Shown here one piece after another: positions 44,471-52,823 of a stretch of DNA of 64,000 bases. The stretch comes from an uncultured Myxococcales bacterium. Lineage in GTDB: Bacteria; Myxococcota_A; Polyangia; Nannocystales; Nannocystaceae. Position 1 is the stretch's first letter. The number at the start of each line of letters is the position of its first letter. The notes beneath the pieces were generated by a model. It was not told where the DNA came from. It was given only the letters and a program-made list of their open reading frames with translations, and did not search any database. Location: positions 1-64,000 of the forward strand of contig CADEGN010000006.1 of the NCBI GenBank assembly GCA_902826865.1, given 5' to 3'. Position numbers and translations under genes: made by a program.

Positions 44471-45101
44471 GCTGCCCGTTATGCCGGGAATCGGCGCCCG
44501 GTCACAGGCCCCGCCGCGACCGCGGCCCCGGCCGGAACGACCGCGGCCATGTTTGTGATCTGCATTTCTCCCGCGGCGGCCATCGCGGCGAGCTCCTGGT
44601 CAGCGAACGGCGGCTCGCCGCGCCAAGCATGGGCAAACGCCCATGCGAGTCGACGGCCGGGAACTTTTCACCGAACGTTCGGTGTCAGTGCACGGCGGAT
44701 TGGGCGCGCGATCCCGACTTGGTCGACTTCGCCGCACCCACGGCCTCGCTCAAGTGGTGCGCGACATGCGTGCGACCGACGAGTCCCAGTGCGATTGTTC
44801 GAGCTGCTTTGATCAAAAGAACGTGCCGCTCCGACTGTACGGACCATGGACCCCACCACTGCCCACGCGCCAACCGAATCCGACCCCGCGCCTGCTAGCC
44901 GCGCGGTCGAGCTTGGCGGCGTCGAGCGTGATCCGCCGACGGGGTCGCTGCCGCTCATGCCGCGAATCTCGTTGATCGCGACTTCAAGCCGGAACAGGTG
45001 ATGAGCTCGCGAATCATGAGTGCCAGATCGTAGGCATGAAAACTCTGTCACCCTGGCCACGACCCCGGTCCGCCGCCCGCGAACCCGCCCACGAGCCGTC
45101 T
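44471..45101. other. Intergenic region with a 16-bp palindrome, no supported gene
   Basis: No convincing gene lies here. A minus-strand stretch of about 61 codons ending at 44480, just before the haem-motif lipoprotein, has a protein-like composition but no usable start upstream and a TGA beyond it; it may be a relic. A short 50-codon frame from 44846 on the plus strand is not supported. A perfect 16-bp palindrome lies at 44669-44684. The region holds the divergent promoters of the haem-motif lipoprotein and the protease. Confidence 0.5.
44669..44684. promoter_or_regulatory. Perfect 16-bp palindrome, candidate operator
   Basis: CACCGAACGTTCGGTG reads the same on both strands, with no spacer. 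The core ACCGAACGTTCGGT is the kind of site bound by dimeric regulators such as TetR-family repressors. It lies in the 631-bp gap between divergent genes, about 200 bp from one start and 420 bp from the other. Confidence 0.45.
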
Positions 45102-47345
45102 ATGCACCCCAATCACCACGCGATCCAATCCTTCTTCCGCACCCGCAGAGCCGCCTTCGTCGCCGCACTCACAGCGTTCGTCGGCGGTCGGGCCGCAGCC
45201 GACGAATCTCAGCCCGTCGAGCCCGCGGCGATCATCGGGGGCGGGCCCGTGTCAGCGTGCGCGTGGCCATCGACCGTGTTCCTCGAGAACTGCACAGGCA
45301 CGCTCATCCACCCCGAGATCGTGATGTACGCCGCGCACTGCGGCGACACAGTTGAGCGCGTGTGGTTCGGCGAGGATATTTCCAGCGGCGGCATCGTCGG
45401 CGATGCCGGCTTCGAGGTCGACACCGAGTACTGCATCGTCAACCCTGCCTACGCAACCGAATTCCAGCTCGGTCCCTCGCGCGCGGCTGACTTCGCTTTC
45501 TGCAAGCTCGCGCGGCCCGTGACCGAGGTGCCCGTGGTACCGGCGTTGGTCGGCTGCGAAACCACGGCGCTGCTGCCCGGTACGCCGGTCACCCTTGTTG
45601 GCTATGGCGGCACGGATCAAGACACGTTCGGGGTGAAGTTCACGGTCGACACCGTGCTTCACTACATCGACGACTGGGGGGCGGCCGTGATCGGCGGTCA
45701 GGGTAAGAGCCCGTGCGCCGGCGACTCTGGCGGGCCAGCGTTCGTGCAGTTGTCCGACGGCAGCTGGCGCGCGTTCGCGATCGTTTCGGGGCCCAACGTC
45801 GGCAATTGCAGCGACGCGATGTGGTTCGCGACTTCGTTCGTCGCGATCCCGTTTATTGAGGCCCAAAGCGGCATCGATGTCACTCCATGCCACTTCTCCG
45901 ACGGCACCTGGAATCCGAGCCCCGCGTGCGGCGATTTCCCGCTCGCGCCCGCTGACGGCAGCGCAACTTCGTGGGCGGATGGCTGCGGCGGGGGACCCAC
46001 GCTCGATTGGGGTCAGGTCTGCGGCCCAGCGTTCGACGGATCCGAGGACCTGATCGCGCCGAGTGTGGCGATCACCTCGCCCGAGGATCGTAAACGCTTC
46101 GATCGCGAACCCGAGGCCGACGGCGTACAGCTTGCGATCACCGCGGACGGCAGCGACGCCATAAGCGGTCTGCGAACGATGGCGCTCCGGATCGATGGCA
46201 ACGACGTCGATCTCGGGCTGAAGATCAACCCGCCATGGTCGTGGAACGTGACGCTGCCACCCGGTGTCTGGGAGCTGCAGGTGCGCGCGACCGACTGGGC
46301 GGGCAACGAGGCGCTGTCGCCGAGCGTCGTGGTGGGCGTCGATGAGGATCCACCGCCGGCCCCCGAGCCGAGCACGTCGAGTGGGATTGTCGACGACTCG
46401 GGTGGCGGCTCTAGCACCACCGGGTTGGACTCGACGGGGGCTGGTGCAGGATCGAGTTCGAGCGCCGGCGGATCGAGCGAGTCGAGCGGGACACCGGAGC
46501 AGCGCGCCGATGATGACGGCGGCTGCGGATGCACGAGCGGCGGGCGCGGCGGTGGTTGGCTCGCGCTCGTCGGTTTGGTTGCGCTCGTGCGCCGACGCCG
46601 GGTCGCCCTGGCGCTCGCGCTCGGCTGCGCTTGCGCCGACACGCCCGGTGAGGAAGGCACGACGGGCACGACAGGCGCGAGCTCGGGTCCGAGCTCCACC
46701 GCCACGCAGACTTCGACGGGCGCCGTCGATGCATCCTCCACCGGTCCGGCGTCCGACTCCAGCTCCACGGGTGTTGTCGACAGCTCGTCCACCGGACCGG
46801 GATGCGAGCCAGGGACGGTCGACTGCCACTGCCTAACCGATTTCACCTGCAACGAGGGGCTGTCGTGCCACCTCGACGCGTGTGTGGCGTGCGCGACCGG
46901 GTCGTTCGCGTGTCCGTGTTCGTTCCCCAACGGTCCCGGCCAGCCCGGCGTCTGCGACGAAGGACTGCTTTGCTTCGGCGGGCTGTGTGCCACACCCGCG
47001 CCGTGCCCCTTCGTGATGGACGGCGAGTGCGACGAGCCGCAGGCCTTTGGCCCGTGCATGCCGTTCACGGACTTCTTCGACTGCTGCGCCGTCATGCCCG
47101 ACGTGTGCGAAGAAGAGGATCAGGGCGGCGGCTGCCCAGATGGCGCCGATCCGTTCGACTGCTGCGCCGTCATGCCCGGCGTATGCGAGGAGCGAAGCCA
47201 AGGCGGCGCGTGCCCGGATGGATCGGACCCCAACGATTGCGGCGTAAGCACCACCGGTGGCAACGAGAGCGGCGGGAGCTCCGGCGACAGCGGCGGCTCG
47301 ACCACCGGTAGCGGAACGTCGACCACCGGCGGCGCGACCCCGTGA
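45102..47345 (+). CDS. Trypsin-like protease with internal MYXO-CTERM tail, fused in frame to a lipoprotein
   Basis: A 747-residue open frame. After a signal peptide (RRAAFVAALTAFVGGRAAA-D) comes a chymotrypsin-fold protease: IIGGG start, AAHC (His79 in this numbering), AADFAF (Asp130) and CAGDSGGP (Ser209). A beta domain (APSVAITSPEDR ...) and Ser/Gly linker precede a complete MYXO-CTERM tail: GCGCTS, hydrophobic LALVGLVALV, RRRR. This tail should end the protein, yet the frame runs on without a stop into a lipoprotein-like signal (VALALALGCAC), Thr/Ser linker and Cys-rich region. Either a stop was lost, or a second gene starts inside it at GTG 46587. The start at 45102 is preferred; 45036 would add an Arg-rich stretch. 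Confidence 0.8.
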   Translation: MHPNHHAIQSFFRTRRAAFVAALTAFVGGRAAADESQPVEPAAIIGGGPVSACAWPSTVFLENCTGTLIHPEIVMYAAHCGDTVERVWFGEDISSGGIVGDAGFEVDTEYCIVNPAYATEFQLGPSRAADFAFCKLARPVTEVPVVPALVGCETTALLPGTPVTLVGYGGTDQDTFGVKFTVDTVLHYIDDWGAAVIGGQGKSPCAGDSGGPAFVQLSDGSWRAFAIVSGPNVGNCSDAMWFATSFVAIPFIEAQSGIDVTPCHFSDGTWNPSPACGDFPLAPADGSATSWADGCGGGPTLDWGQVCGPAFDGSEDLIAPSVAITSPEDRKRFDREPEADGVQLAITADGSDAISGLRTMALRIDGNDVDLGLKINPPWSWNVTLPPGVWELQVRATDWAGNEALSPSVVVGVDEDPPPAPEPSTSSGIVDDSGGGSSTTGLDSTGAGAGSSSSAGGSSESSGTPEQRADDDGGCGCTSGGRGGGWLALVGLVALVRRRRVALALALGCACADTPGEEGTTGTTGASSGPSSTATQTSTGAVDASSTGPASDSSSTGVVDSSSTGPGCEPGTVDCHCLTDFTCNEGLSCHLDACVACATGSFACPCSFPNGPGQPGVCDEGLLCFGGLCATPAPCPFVMDGECDEPQAFGPCMPFTDFFDCCAVMPDVCEEEDQGGGCPDGADPFDCCAVMPGVCEERSQGGACPDGSDPNDCGVSTTGGNESGGSSGDSGGSTTGSGTSTTGGATP
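46587..47345 (+). CDS. Putative lipoprotein nested in frame in the protease gene
   Basis: If translated from the GTG at 46587, the product would be 252 residues with a classic lipoprotein signal: Met-RRRR, VALALALG, then Cys. The same four Arg codons would serve as the end of the MYXO-CTERM tail and as the basic start of this signal. A Thr/Ser/Gly linker follows, then a Cys-rich part with repeats GTVDCHCLTDFTC, FACPCSFPNGPGQPG, and two FFDCCAVMPDVCEE-type units. No clear Shine-Dalgarno is seen in front. This is an alternative reading of the same bases as the protease entry; the linked form may be a true fusion. Confidence 0.4.
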   Translation: MRRRRVALALALGCACADTPGEEGTTGTTGASSGPSSTATQTSTGAVDASSTGPASDSSSTGVVDSSSTGPGCEPGTVDCHCLTDFTCNEGLSCHLDACVACATGSFACPCSFPNGPGQPGVCDEGLLCFGGLCATPAPCPFVMDGECDEPQAFGPCMPFTDFFDCCAVMPDVCEEEDQGGGCPDGADPFDCCAVMPGVCEERSQGGACPDGSDPNDCGVSTTGGNESGGSSGDSGGSTTGSGTSTTGGATP

Positions 47346-47550
47346 GCCGGGACGGGCACCCGGGCTTCGCAATCCCAAGCTCGTTCACCCGCTGGCGAAG
47401 CTCGGCGCAAAACTCGCAACGTTGAGATCCCGGGCTTCGGTGGCCCGTCTGCGCCCCGTTCCGCCGGGGGCAGTCACATCCGCCCGCGACGCGGCCTCCA
47501 TTCCTCGCGGTCCCACCGCGGACTGCGAAGACCGACGTCGAGCCGCCACC

Positions 47551-48378
47551 ATGCCACCACGCCGAGCAACGCACCGCTACTTCGCCTGTCCGCCGACGTT
47601 CTACGACGTCACCTACGCGATCAATCCGTGGATGGATCCCAGCGTTCCGGTCGACCGCGATCTCGCGTGGCGACAGTGGACTCGCGTCGTCGCACGGATG
47701 GACGAGCTCGGTGCGCGGCTGCACTTCATCGCGCCGAAGGCCGGCTGTCCCGACATGGTGTTCCTCGGCGACGCCGGCATCCTGTGTGGCTCGCGCTTCT
47801 TGTGCAGCCGCTTCCGCTTCCCCGAGCGCGAGCCCGAGTCCGCGCACTACCTCGAATCATTTCTGACGGTCGGCCAGGAGGTGATCACCCTCCCCGAGGG
47901 CGCTGTGCTCGAGGGGCTTGGCGACGTCTGCGTCCAGGGCGAACGGGCGATCCTCGGCTACGGCCCGCGCTCGAACGCAGCGGGGTTCGCCGCGCTCGGT
48001 CGGTTTGCGCCGTTTCTGCGGGTTATCGCCGAGGTGGAGCTACCCGACCCGCGTTTTTATCACCTCGCAACCGCCGTGGTGTTCCTCGACGACGACACCG
48101 TGATGTACGCGCCGCAGGGGCTGACGCCCGCCGGAGTCGCGGCCATCCGTGCCGCCGTGCCGCGCACGATCGCGGCCAGCGATCACGACGTGTTCGCGCA
48201 TCAGGCCTGCAACTGCATCGTGCTCGGCAAGCACGTACTCATCGATGGCTACAGCCAGCAGCTCCAAGCGGAGCTCGGCGAGCTCGGCTTCACGGTTGAG
48301 GCATTCCCCGCGTCAGAGCTGAAGAAAGGCGGAGGCTCAGTGCGCTGCCTCGTGCTCCCGGAGATCGGACCGTCGTGA
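47551..48378 (+). CDS. Dimethylarginine dimethylaminohydrolase (DDAH)/amidinotransferase family
   Basis: A 275-residue guanidine-modifying enzyme. The N-terminus (FYDVTYAINPWM) and MVFLGDAGIL, EGLGDV at 121-126, His171 in PRFYHLATAVV, and a C-terminal Cys266 in GGGSVRCLVLPE give the conserved Asp-His-Cys catalytic arrangement of this fold. DDAH turns dimethylarginine into citrulline and dimethylamine; an arginine deiminase-like activity is possible. ATG at 47551 follows a weak purine run. It overlaps the following acetyltransferase gene by 4 bases (GTGA). No arginine methyltransferase is nearby. Confidence 0.88.
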   Translation: MPPRRATHRYFACPPTFYDVTYAINPWMDPSVPVDRDLAWRQWTRVVARMDELGARLHFIAPKAGCPDMVFLGDAGILCGSRFLCSRFRFPEREPESAHYLESFLTVGQEVITLPEGAVLEGLGDVCVQGERAILGYGPRSNAAGFAALGRFAPFLRVIAEVELPDPRFYHLATAVVFLDDDTVMYAPQGLTPAGVAAIRAAVPRTIAASDHDVFAHQACNCIVLGKHVLIDGYSQQLQAELGELGFTVEAFPASELKKGGGSVRCLVLPEIGPS

Positions 48379-49139
48379 ATGCCGCGATGCCCACGATGGG
48401 ACCAGTTGCAGCGGCGACTGTTGTTCGCCGCGCGCACCCCGGTGACCTTGCGGCTCTGTTGCGCGTCGAGCGAGCTGCTTGGCCGGCCGGCGAACACATG
48501 CACGCCGACGCCGCAAAGTTCGTGTGCCGGATCGCCATCGGCGGAGTCTTCGTCGCGACCCGCGGGAACACGGTCATCGGATGCCTCAGCACATTCCGCC
48601 CGCGCTGGGCCAACGCGGACGCGCTCGACGAGATCATCGCCGACTGTCCGTCCGCGATGATCGGCCTGCCCGCAGCCGCGCGGTGGCGCGCTGCGTGTGC
48701 GCGCTGGCGGCTGCCGCATGACTGGCACGCGGCGACGGCGGACGGCACGCTCGCCGATGGCGCGCTCCATCGTGGCGACGGCGAGGTCGTGTTCGGCGTC
48801 GGCGTCGCGACCGACCCGCGCGCCCGTGGGACCCATGTCGCGCAAGCGCTGCTCGGGCATGCGCTCGACGACGCACGCGCGAGCGGAGCACGGTACTTTC
48901 TCGGCTATAGCCGATTGCCGCAGTATCACGCGTCGGTGTTGGGACTCGATGCGTATCTTCGATTGGGTCGGCCTGGTCCGACACCGCACGATTTCGGGCT
49001 ACGATTGCACTGGGCGGTTGGGGCGAAGCCCGCGAGCACACGCGAGGGGCGGTCGTGCTGGGTGGGGATTCCGGCGTCGATGCACGACGACCCCGAAAGC
49101 CGCGGCGCTGGCGTGCTGGTAGTGAACCCGCTCCGCTAG
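48375..49139 (+). CDS. GNAT-family acetyltransferase
   Basis: A 254-residue acetyltransferase. VVFGVGVATDPRARGTHVAQALLGHALDDARASGARYFLGYSRL is the acetyl-CoA-binding motif A region (RxxGxxxxLL-like pattern), preceded by a core VFVATRGNTVIGCL segment. The start is GTG at 48375, whose next two bases complete the DDAH stop (GTGA), so the two genes are coupled. The substrate is unknown; joint processing of an arginine-derived amine is a plausible guess only from coupling. Alternative ATG starts lie at 48387 and 48396. Confidence 0.8.
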   Translation: MNAAMPTMGPVAAATVVRRAHPGDLAALLRVERAAWPAGEHMHADAAKFVCRIAIGGVFVATRGNTVIGCLSTFRPRWANADALDEIIADCPSAMIGLPAAARWRAACARWRLPHDWHAATADGTLADGALHRGDGEVVFGVGVATDPRARGTHVAQALLGHALDDARASGARYFLGYSRLPQYHASVLGLDAYLRLGRPGPTPHDFGLRLHWAVGAKPASTREGRSCWVGIPASMHDDPESRGAGVLVVNPLR

Positions 49140-49162
49140 CCCTCGCCCTTCGCCGGAAGCGC

Positions 49163-49774
49163 CTAAGGATCGCCGAGCGTGCAGTCGGGCTCGGAGCCCA
49201 GGTTGAGCCTCGGTTTACCGGTGCCGTTGCGCTGCTCGGCAACGATGATCTGCGCCTCGGCGTGCGCCTTCGCGGTCAGCTTGCGCGCGGCCTCCATGGC
49301 GGCCTCGGCCTGCTTGGCCTCCGCCTCGAGTTGCTGCGTCTGCTCGAGCTCGGCGGCCTCCGCCTCGAGCTGATGCATTTCGACGAGCACGGCGACAAGC
49401 CTGTCGAGGGTCTCCGCGCGCCCATGCGCGAGCTTCGCGAGCTCGGGCCAGCGCGCGAAAGCCTCGGGGTAGGCGAGGAAGAGCCGATAGCGGTCACGCA
49501 CGACGGACCACGCGACTTCGGCTTCGGAGCTGGCGGTGGTCTCGGCCTGCCGGCGCGCGGCTATGGCGTCGTAGTCGGAGTTTGCGCCCTCGAAGACCCG
49601 CAGACCAGCGGCCTCTGCCTCGGCGGTCGTCGCCTCGCACGCGGTCGCCTGGTCCGGGGAGGTGAACAGCAGGCGAGCGAAGACGACGCTCATGGCCGAG
49701 GCCGCGCCGGCGGCCCCCAGCGCGCAGGCGGTGACGAGGGAGAGTGGTCGAGTGAACCTTGGGTAGCGAAGCAT
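49163..49774 (-). CDS. Hypothetical membrane/coiled-coil protein
   Basis: A 203-residue protein. A hydrophobic N-terminal segment (LSLVTACALGAAGAASAMSVVFARLLF) acts as signal or membrane anchor; the rest is almost fully helical, with a Glu/Ala/Gln-rich coiled coil (MHQLEAEAAELEQTQQLEAEAKQAEAAMEAARKL) near the C-terminus. No family recognised. It is divergent from the MglA-like gene 147 bp away; a joint role at the membrane is conjecture. The ATG at 49774 precedes the hydrophobic segment. Confidence 0.65.
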   Translation of the reverse strand: MLRYPRFTRPLSLVTACALGAAGAASAMSVVFARLLFTSPDQATACEATTAEAEAAGLRVFEGANSDYDAIAARRQAETTASSEAEVAWSVVRDRYRLFLAYPEAFARWPELAKLAHGRAETLDRLVAVLVEMHQLEAEAAELEQTQQLEAEAKQAEAAMEAARKLTAKAHAEAQIIVAEQRNGTGKPRLNLGSEPDCTLGDP

Positions 49775-49921
49775 GCGAAGCCCTGGTGACAGCGTCCCAC
49801 GGCGTGGAGCCGAGGCGGGTTCCCGCGCCGTCGCGGCCGGCCGCGCGGCCCGTAGGCGGGCGATCACGTCGACGAGCTGTCGGACCGCCGCGTGTCGCCA
49901 GCCATGAGACCCTGAACACCC

Positions 49922-50380
49922 ATGTCCGAGATCGACCACGACGCCCACCGCTGCCTGTACAAGATCGTGTTCCACGGTGCGCGCGGCAGCGACATCCACG
50001 CCTGCATGTCGGCCATCGCCCAGGCGAACGGCGCGACGCTCAATCCCACGTCGCCTGCCGAGAACGAGACAGCGACTCTCGAGCTCTCACTCGGCCAGGT
50101 GCGTGGCTATCAGACCGACTTCTTGCTGATGAGCGTGCCGACCGACGAGCCGTCGCGGCTGCTGGTGCTGAAGGGCGTAGATGCGGTGGTGTTCGTCGGC
50201 ACGCCGAGCGAGCCCGAAGCCGAGCAGCTTGCGCGCGCCGAGCTGGCGGCGCACCTGAGAGATCTGCTCGACGACGTATCGCGCGTACCGATCATCGATG
50301 CCGATCTCGCAGAAGGCGGCGCGATGGCGTCGTTCAAGGCGGCGGCAAAGGCTGCACTCACGATCGCACGCGATGGGTGA
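49922..50380 (+). CDS. MglA-like pseudo-GTPase
   Basis: A 152-residue protein whose length and many positions line up with the gliding GTPase MglA: KIVFHGARGSD for KIVYYGPGLCGKT, LSLGQVRGYQTDFLLMSVP for LSLGEIRGFKTRFHLYTVP, and RLLVLKGVDAVVFVGTPS for RKLILKGVDGVVFVADSQ; the C-terminal helix is MASFKAAAKAAL for FDTLKAVAKLVL. The Walker A Gly-Lys-Thr is absent (GSDIHA), the VPGQ of switch 2 is VPTD, and no NKxD guanine motif is seen, so nucleotide binding is unlikely. The alignment is from memory of the MglA sequence. A polarity or motility adaptor derived from MglA is the best guess. Confidence 0.75.
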   Translation: MSEIDHDAHRCLYKIVFHGARGSDIHACMSAIAQANGATLNPTSPAENETATLELSLGQVRGYQTDFLLMSVPTDEPSRLLVLKGVDAVVFVGTPSEPEAEQLARAELAAHLRDLLDDVSRVPIIDADLAEGGAMASFKAAAKAALTIARDG

Positions 50381-50474
50381 CGGGACTTATGCGACCAGAC
50401 GGGCTGTGAGGACGCACGCCACGCTTGTGGCGTCCGCCGTGAAGGCGTGGGCTTGCGTGTGCATGAGTCCGTGC

Positions 50475-51533
50475 ATGCGGCGGCAAGACGTGCGGACAGG
50501 CCTTTCGATGGGGTTGGCGGCATTCGTAGGATGCAGCACACCGGTTGCTGACGTCGGTGGCGTTTCGGAAGGACTCAGCAGCTCTGCGGGACCGGAGACG
50601 GGATCGACGGACACCGGGCAACCGCCAACCGAGGGAGGCACAGGCGCCGGAGCGGGCGTCGACTCGTCGACCGGGGACAGCGCGACGGGCTCCGGGCTGC
50701 CGGTGCTCGACGTCGGCGGCAACACGACGCCGCCCGACGGCTGTGCGAGCAGCGCCGCGTCGTTCATGTACCTGCTGAGCTCCGAACCGGAGGGCGGGAC
50801 CCCATCGTCGGATCTGTATCGACTCCGCCCGAGCGATCTCGAACTCGAGTTGATCGCCGCGCTCGACTGCGAAGGTGCGCACTCGGCGATGGCACTCACC
50901 ATCGACCGCACCGGCATGCTCTGGGCGATGACGGTGGATGACGACGGATACCGCAAGATCCACACCATCGATCCCGTGACCGGTGCGTGCTCGCCAACCG
51001 ACTTTGACGACCCGATCGAGGAACTTGTGTTCGTCAATACGTTGGCATTTGTTGCCGACGAGCCGGGCGGCGAGACGGAGTCGCTCTACCTCGGCGCGAA
51101 CCTCGGCGCATCGTTCGATCCCAATATCCCGCTGTCGCTCGAGCGAGTCGAGCTCACCACCATGGACATCGATCTTGTCGGCACCGCTGACCTCGCCCCA
51201 AATGGGGGCTACCAGATCGCCGATCTTTCCGGCACCGGTGACTCGCGACTGTTTGGGTTCTTCGCGGGAAATCCCGCGGTGATCGTGGAGTTCAACAATG
51301 ACGACGGCTCGTTCATCGAAGTGAACCCACTGGACTTCGGCGTCGGGTCGCCGTGGGCATTCGCGCAGTGGGCCGGCCGATTGTGGCTGTTCTCGTCCGC
51401 GGGCGATCCAGGCTCTGACATTCGCGCGTGGGACCCCGTGAGCAAGACCGTCGAAACGCTCCATCCGGGGATCGGAGTCGCGGTGGTCGGTGCCGCCGTT
51501 TCGACGTGCGCGCCCTTTCAGCCCGAAGGTTGA
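50475..51533 (+). CDS. Propeller-like lipoprotein
   Basis: A 352-residue predicted lipoprotein (MRRQDVRTGLSMGLAAFVGC), with a typical Ser/Gly/Thr linker (SSSAGPETGSTDTG) and a beta-propeller-like body with repeats such as LYRLRPSDLELELIAALDC, WAMTVDDDGYRKIHTIDPVTG and RLFGFFAGNPAVIVEFNNDDG, ending in a Cys (VSTCAPF). ATG at 50475 is preferred over 50463. It is 94 bp downstream of the MglA-like gene on the same strand. Ligand unknown. Confidence 0.8.
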   Translation: MRRQDVRTGLSMGLAAFVGCSTPVADVGGVSEGLSSSAGPETGSTDTGQPPTEGGTGAGAGVDSSTGDSATGSGLPVLDVGGNTTPPDGCASSAASFMYLLSSEPEGGTPSSDLYRLRPSDLELELIAALDCEGAHSAMALTIDRTGMLWAMTVDDDGYRKIHTIDPVTGACSPTDFDDPIEELVFVNTLAFVADEPGGETESLYLGANLGASFDPNIPLSLERVELTTMDIDLVGTADLAPNGGYQIADLSGTGDSRLFGFFAGNPAVIVEFNNDDGSFIEVNPLDFGVGSPWAFAQWAGRLWLFSSAGDPGSDIRAWDPVSKTVETLHPGIGVAVVGAAVSTCAPFQPEG

Positions 51534-51713
51534 ACGAGCAACCCGCGACTCGTGCGCTCGAGGTGCGTCGACCTGGCAGGGGCTGGGTCCGCCTGTTGTG
51601 AGCGGGCGCGGACACGCCGCTGCGCGTCGGTGAAGATCGTCGCCCGCGCGGCCAATCCCGCGCACCCGTGCGCGAACAGGAATCCCAGCGCCAGGTCACG
51701 CGACTACACCCCT

Positions 51714-52763
51714 GTGCACGAACACGATGGCGCTCGGTATCGGCTCGCCTCCGTCCTCAAGTTGGTACTCCTTGTCGCCGCAGGCGGCTGCGGTGAGGCA
51801 GAGATTACGGTCACTCTCAGCGGCATCCTCGCCGAAGATGACCTGGACCAGATCAGGGAGGAAAATGAAACCGACGCGGCCCGGTGCTCCGCGGCATGCG
51901 AGGACATGCTAACGGGAGGTGGCCTTTACACGGTGCTCTTCTGCACGGCCGACGCGTGCACGGTCGGCGATGCCCCGCCCAGCGAAGTCAGAACCCCGTG
52001 CAGGACGACTAGCGACCCGCCATGGGACCCGAAACACGAGGCAGTTCAAGTCACATGCGAGCTCCGCGATGAACTCGAGACCGAAGACGAAGACGAAGAC
52101 GATGGGTGCAGTTGGCTGGCGTGCGGTCGACGACCTCACGGACACCGCGAAGCAGCGGTACGCACCACCGACGATGTCGGTGAGTGGTTCGCCGCGGGTG
52201 CGTACCTCGAGCGCGCATCGGTCACGGCCTTCGACGAGCTTGCCGGGTGGCTCGAGCGCCACGACGCCCCCGCTGCGCTCGTCGAACGCTGTCGCGCCGC
52301 CGCACTCGACGAGATTAGGCATGCCGATTCGATGGCGGAGCTGGCCCGACAACGCGGCGCAGTCGTGCACGAGTGCGGGCCCGACGCCCCCGTTGAGGAT
52401 CTCGTCGCCGTCGCGATCCACAATGCAGTCGAGGGGTGCGTGCACGAGAGCTTCTCGGCGATCATCGCAGCCCACCAGGCTACACACGCGCGCGACGACT
52501 TTGGTCGCGGCACCTTCGCCGAGCTCGCCGCCGACGAGCTCCGCCATGGGCAGCTCGCCTGGGATCTCAACGTCTGGCTCCTCGGGCAGCTCGATGACGA
52601 CGGGCGGAGCGCTGTCGCGCTCGCGCAACGCAACGCGCTCGCCGCTCTGCCTGCTCGCGTCGCAGCGACCGCCCGCGTTACGCCCCGGGGGCTAGGGTGG
52701 CCGTCGCCGTCGCTCGCCTCGACCATGGCCAGGCGGTTCGCCGCACTCATGGCTGCGGCCTAG
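51714..52763 (+). CDS. Exported ferritin-like (four-helix, ExxH) lipoprotein
   Basis: A 349-residue predicted lipoprotein starting at GTG 51714 (VHEHDGARYRLASVLKLVLLVAAGGC). The N-terminal half has many Cys residues and an acidic stretch (ETEDEDEDD). The C-terminal ~190 residues form a ferritin-like helical bundle: Glu166 in YLERASV, E200xxH203 (DEIRHA), Glu240 and 245 in VEGCVHESF, and E275xxH278 (DELRHG). These are the ligands expected for a di-iron centre. Iron oxidation, peroxide use or storage at the cell surface are possible; the lipidated location is unusual for this fold. Confidence 0.8.
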   Translation: MHEHDGARYRLASVLKLVLLVAAGGCGEAEITVTLSGILAEDDLDQIREENETDAARCSAACEDMLTGGGLYTVLFCTADACTVGDAPPSEVRTPCRTTSDPPWDPKHEAVQVTCELRDELETEDEDEDDGCSWLACGRRPHGHREAAVRTTDDVGEWFAAGAYLERASVTAFDELAGWLERHDAPAALVERCRAAALDEIRHADSMAELARQRGAVVHECGPDAPVEDLVAVAIHNAVEGCVHESFSAIIAAHQATHARDDFGRGTFAELAADELRHGQLAWDLNVWLLGQLDDDGRSAVALAQRNALAALPARVAATARVTPRGLGWPSPSLASTMARRFAALMAAA

Positions 52764-52823
52764 TTCTTGAGGTGATGCTCCCCCTTCATGACAGCGAGGT
52801 TCTCGAAAGTTGTGCTCGGCGCA

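Noticed and set aside
44643-44975. Short open frame of 110 codons in the 44471-45101 gap
   Set aside because: It is Arg-rich with no domain and no ribosome binding site, and overlaps a minus-strand open frame of equal quality.
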